This document shows positions 62,758 through 64,000 of a stretch of 64,000 bases of DNA, piece by piece. Under the pieces are notes generated by a model. The model was not told the DNA's origin and did not search any database. It saw nothing but the letters and a program-made list of their open reading frames with translations. Origin of the DNA: Butyrivibrio sp. (GTDB taxonomy: Bacteria; Bacillota; Clostridia; Lachnospirales; Lachnospiraceae); contig JAEDHB010000001.1 in assembly GCA_016297265.1 (NCBI GenBank), positions 1-64,000 of the forward strand. Reading direction: 5' to 3'. Both the position numbers and the translations under genes were made by a program. The first letter of the stretch is position 1. The number at the start of each line of letters is the position of its first letter.

Positions 62758-63342
62758 ATGAGTTTTATTGATAAGATGTTAGATAAAATGAAGCTTGGTG
62801 CAGATGATGACTATGATGATGATTTCTATGATGATGGCGATGATGAAGTAGTAGCTAAGCCTAAGAAAGCAGCTCCTGCGCCAAAGCCTGCCACTACATA
62901 TAAGGAAGATGATTATGAACCTAAGAAACCGGTTGCCAAACCTGCCAAACAGGCACAGGCAAGACCTGTAGTTAAATCATCAAAACCGGCAAATAATGGT
63001 GGAAGGGTAGTAAATATGCAGGGAAGGTATAATCCAATGGAAGTATGTGTTATCAAACCTACAACAGTAGAAGACAGCAGGGAAATTGCTGATACGCTTC
63101 TTTCTGAGAGAGCAGTAGTACTTAATCTTGAAGGAATTGATGTTGAACTTGCACAGAGAATAATCGATTTCACAAGTGGTGCCTGTTTTGCTATTGACGG
63201 AAAACTCAAGAAGATTTCAAATTATATTTTTATTGCAACACCTTCAGCAATCTCTATTTCAGGAGATTTGTTAGAACTTTTCGGAACAAGCGGAATAAAT
63301 GGAGATAGTGTATCATACAACACTGATACAACAACATTTTAA
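62758..63342 (+). CDS. sepF: Cell division protein SepF
   Basis: 194 residues: N-terminal membrane-binding amphipathic helix (MSFIDKMLDKMKLG), a very acidic then Pro/Lys/Ala-rich linker (about 18-85), and the SepF core (about 95-180) with SREIADTLLSERAVVLNLEG. Binds FtsZ tails and bundles filaments at the septum. AAGGAG 8-13 bases before the ATG. Linker composition is unlike the rest of the window but normal for SepF. Confidence 0.95.
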   Translation: MSFIDKMLDKMKLGADDDYDDDFYDDGDDEVVAKPKKAAPAPKPATTYKEDDYEPKKPVAKPAKQAQARPVVKSSKPANNGGRVVNMQGRYNPMEVCVIKPTTVEDSREIADTLLSERAVVLNLEGIDVELAQRIIDFTSGACFAIDGKLKKISNYIFIATPSAISISGDLLELFGTSGINGDSVSYNTDTTTF

Positions 63343-64000
63343 TGGATAAAGACAAATTAGTTATTAACAGAATTCTTGATTTGGCAAACACCTGCTATAA
63401 TCGCGGAATTCCAGTGGCTACGGATTTTTTGGATTTGAATAGCCAGACAATTTTTTGTAATAGTATTTCAAAATTGCCACCTGTGAGTTATGTTCTTACA
63501 GGTGGTTATAGTTTTGCGGAAAGAAAACAGATTGTATTCTTTCCTTCCCTTTCCGATGAGCAGCAAGGCTGCGATAGAAACTTTACTTCACATTCCGAAT
63601 TTGGAGAGAAAACGCGTTTTTTTGATATTATTAAGATAGAAAGTGCGGATACGAGATATTCCGAGCCCTTGAATCATAGGGATTACCTTGGTGCAATAAT
63701 GAATCTTGGAATCGCCCGTGAAAAATTCGGTGATATTATTGTTAACAGGAGAGAGGCCGTAGCAGTAGCATATTTGTTTGCTACAAAGAAAATCGGCAGC
63801 TACATTATTGATAATCTTATCAAAATCAGAAACACCATCGTTACATGTTCAATAATTAATGAGCTCGATTTTGACATTGAAAACAATTTTGAATCTATTC
63901 AGGGAACGATTGCATCAATACGTCTGGATTCGATTATTGCCCTTGGATTCAATTCCTCCAGAAGTCAGCTTATTCATTTTATCGAGGAAGGAAAAGTTTC
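63342..64000 (+). CDS. ylmH: YlmH-like RNA-binding protein, N-terminal part
   Basis: Runs off the right edge; about 219 residues visible. MDKDKLVINRILDLANTC start, followed by LTGGYSFAERKQIVFFPS and the NHRDYLGAIMNLGI-REKFGDI block characteristic of YlmH; the S4 RNA-binding domain begins around residue 185 (LDSIIALGFNSSRS). YlmH acts in ribosome quality control/division-linked translation in B. subtilis relatives (family knowledge). ATG 63342 shares a base with the sepF stop. Confidence 0.9.
   Translation, partial: MDKDKLVINRILDLANTCYNRGIPVATDFLDLNSQTIFCNSISKLPPVSYVLTGGYSFAERKQIVFFPSLSDEQQGCDRNFTSHSEFGEKTRFFDIIKIESADTRYSEPLNHRDYLGAIMNLGIAREKFGDIIVNRREAVAVAYLFATKKIGSYIIDNLIKIRNTIVTCSIINELDFDIENNFESIQGTIASIRLDSIIALGFNSSRSQLIHFIEEGKV

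Noticed and set aside
1..64000. CRISPR array, insertion sequence, integrated phage, tRNA/rRNA genes, toxin-antitoxin pair
   Set aside because: No spaced direct repeats, transposase or integrase genes, cloverleaf or rRNA segments were recognised; base composition is even.

Overview
The window is about 39-40% GC by eye and reads as one continuous stretch of core chromosome from an anaerobic, low-GC Gram-positive bacterium, most like a Lachnospiraceae (Clostridia) member. Reasons: the gene orders ylxM-ffh-rpsP-khpA-rimM-trmD-rplS-lepB-rbgA-rnhB, radC-mreBCD-pbp2-minCDE-rodA-mgsA and yggS-sepF-ylmH; sporulation genes (spoIVA, yqfC, yqfD); small FliK/FlhB-like genes beside rnhB; and strong AGGAGG ribosome binding sites. 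I see no insertion sequence, phage, CRISPR array, tRNA or rRNA. No gap between genes exceeds 300 bases; the longest is about 220. Family assignment is inference; no species is claimed.

Layout. 1-458 (-): start of a DAHP synthase. 598-3898: nucleoside catabolism (deoB, pdp) plus a sirtuin. 3923-8090: the SRP/ribosome operon (ylxM to rplS) with its own strong promoter, a second promoter before rplS and a strong terminator. 8150-13383: signal peptidase, ribosome GTPase RbgA, RNase HII, FliK-like and FlhB-tail-like genes, YraN, PgeF. 13427-14605 (-): an unusual PRPP synthetase, divergent from der-plsY-gpsA. A MalT/LuxR-type regulator follows gpsA directly, then spoIVA. 21893-24063: a membrane-anchored MutS-like ATPase coupled to RNase HI. 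24144-29729: a 49-residue membrane peptide, alaS, then an acyl-carrier protein, MBOAT acyltransferase and SGNH protein that look like a surface acylation module. 29756-30100: rpsU with a structured leader and terminator. 30105-33843: yqfC-yqfD-phoH-ybeY-cdd and a BofC-like small protein, preceded by a sigma-E-type promoter. 33855-36693: two flavoproteins. 36718-41284: proB, dCMP deaminase, 5-formyl-THF cyclo-ligase, proA, miaB. 41289-49701: SulP transporter, mutS, mutL, miaA, ynbB. 49840-60225: radC and the cell-shape and division-site block, ending with a D,D-carboxypeptidase and a terminator. 60282-60500 (-): DUF378 protein. 60662-64000: HlyD-like protein, yggS, sepF and the start of ylmH.

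How they fit together: most genes serve translation and ribosome assembly, DNA repair and RNA-DNA hybrid removal, envelope growth (elongasome, Min system, lipid synthesis) and sporulation. The observations I would check first are the rpsU leader, in which two mutually exclusive helices can be drawn just upstream of the Shine-Dalgarno sequence; the ACP-MBOAT-SGNH trio with no adenylating partner; the membrane MutS-like/RNase HI pair; and the large regulator placed between gpsA and spoIVA. I found no obviously new multi-gene defence or mobile system here.
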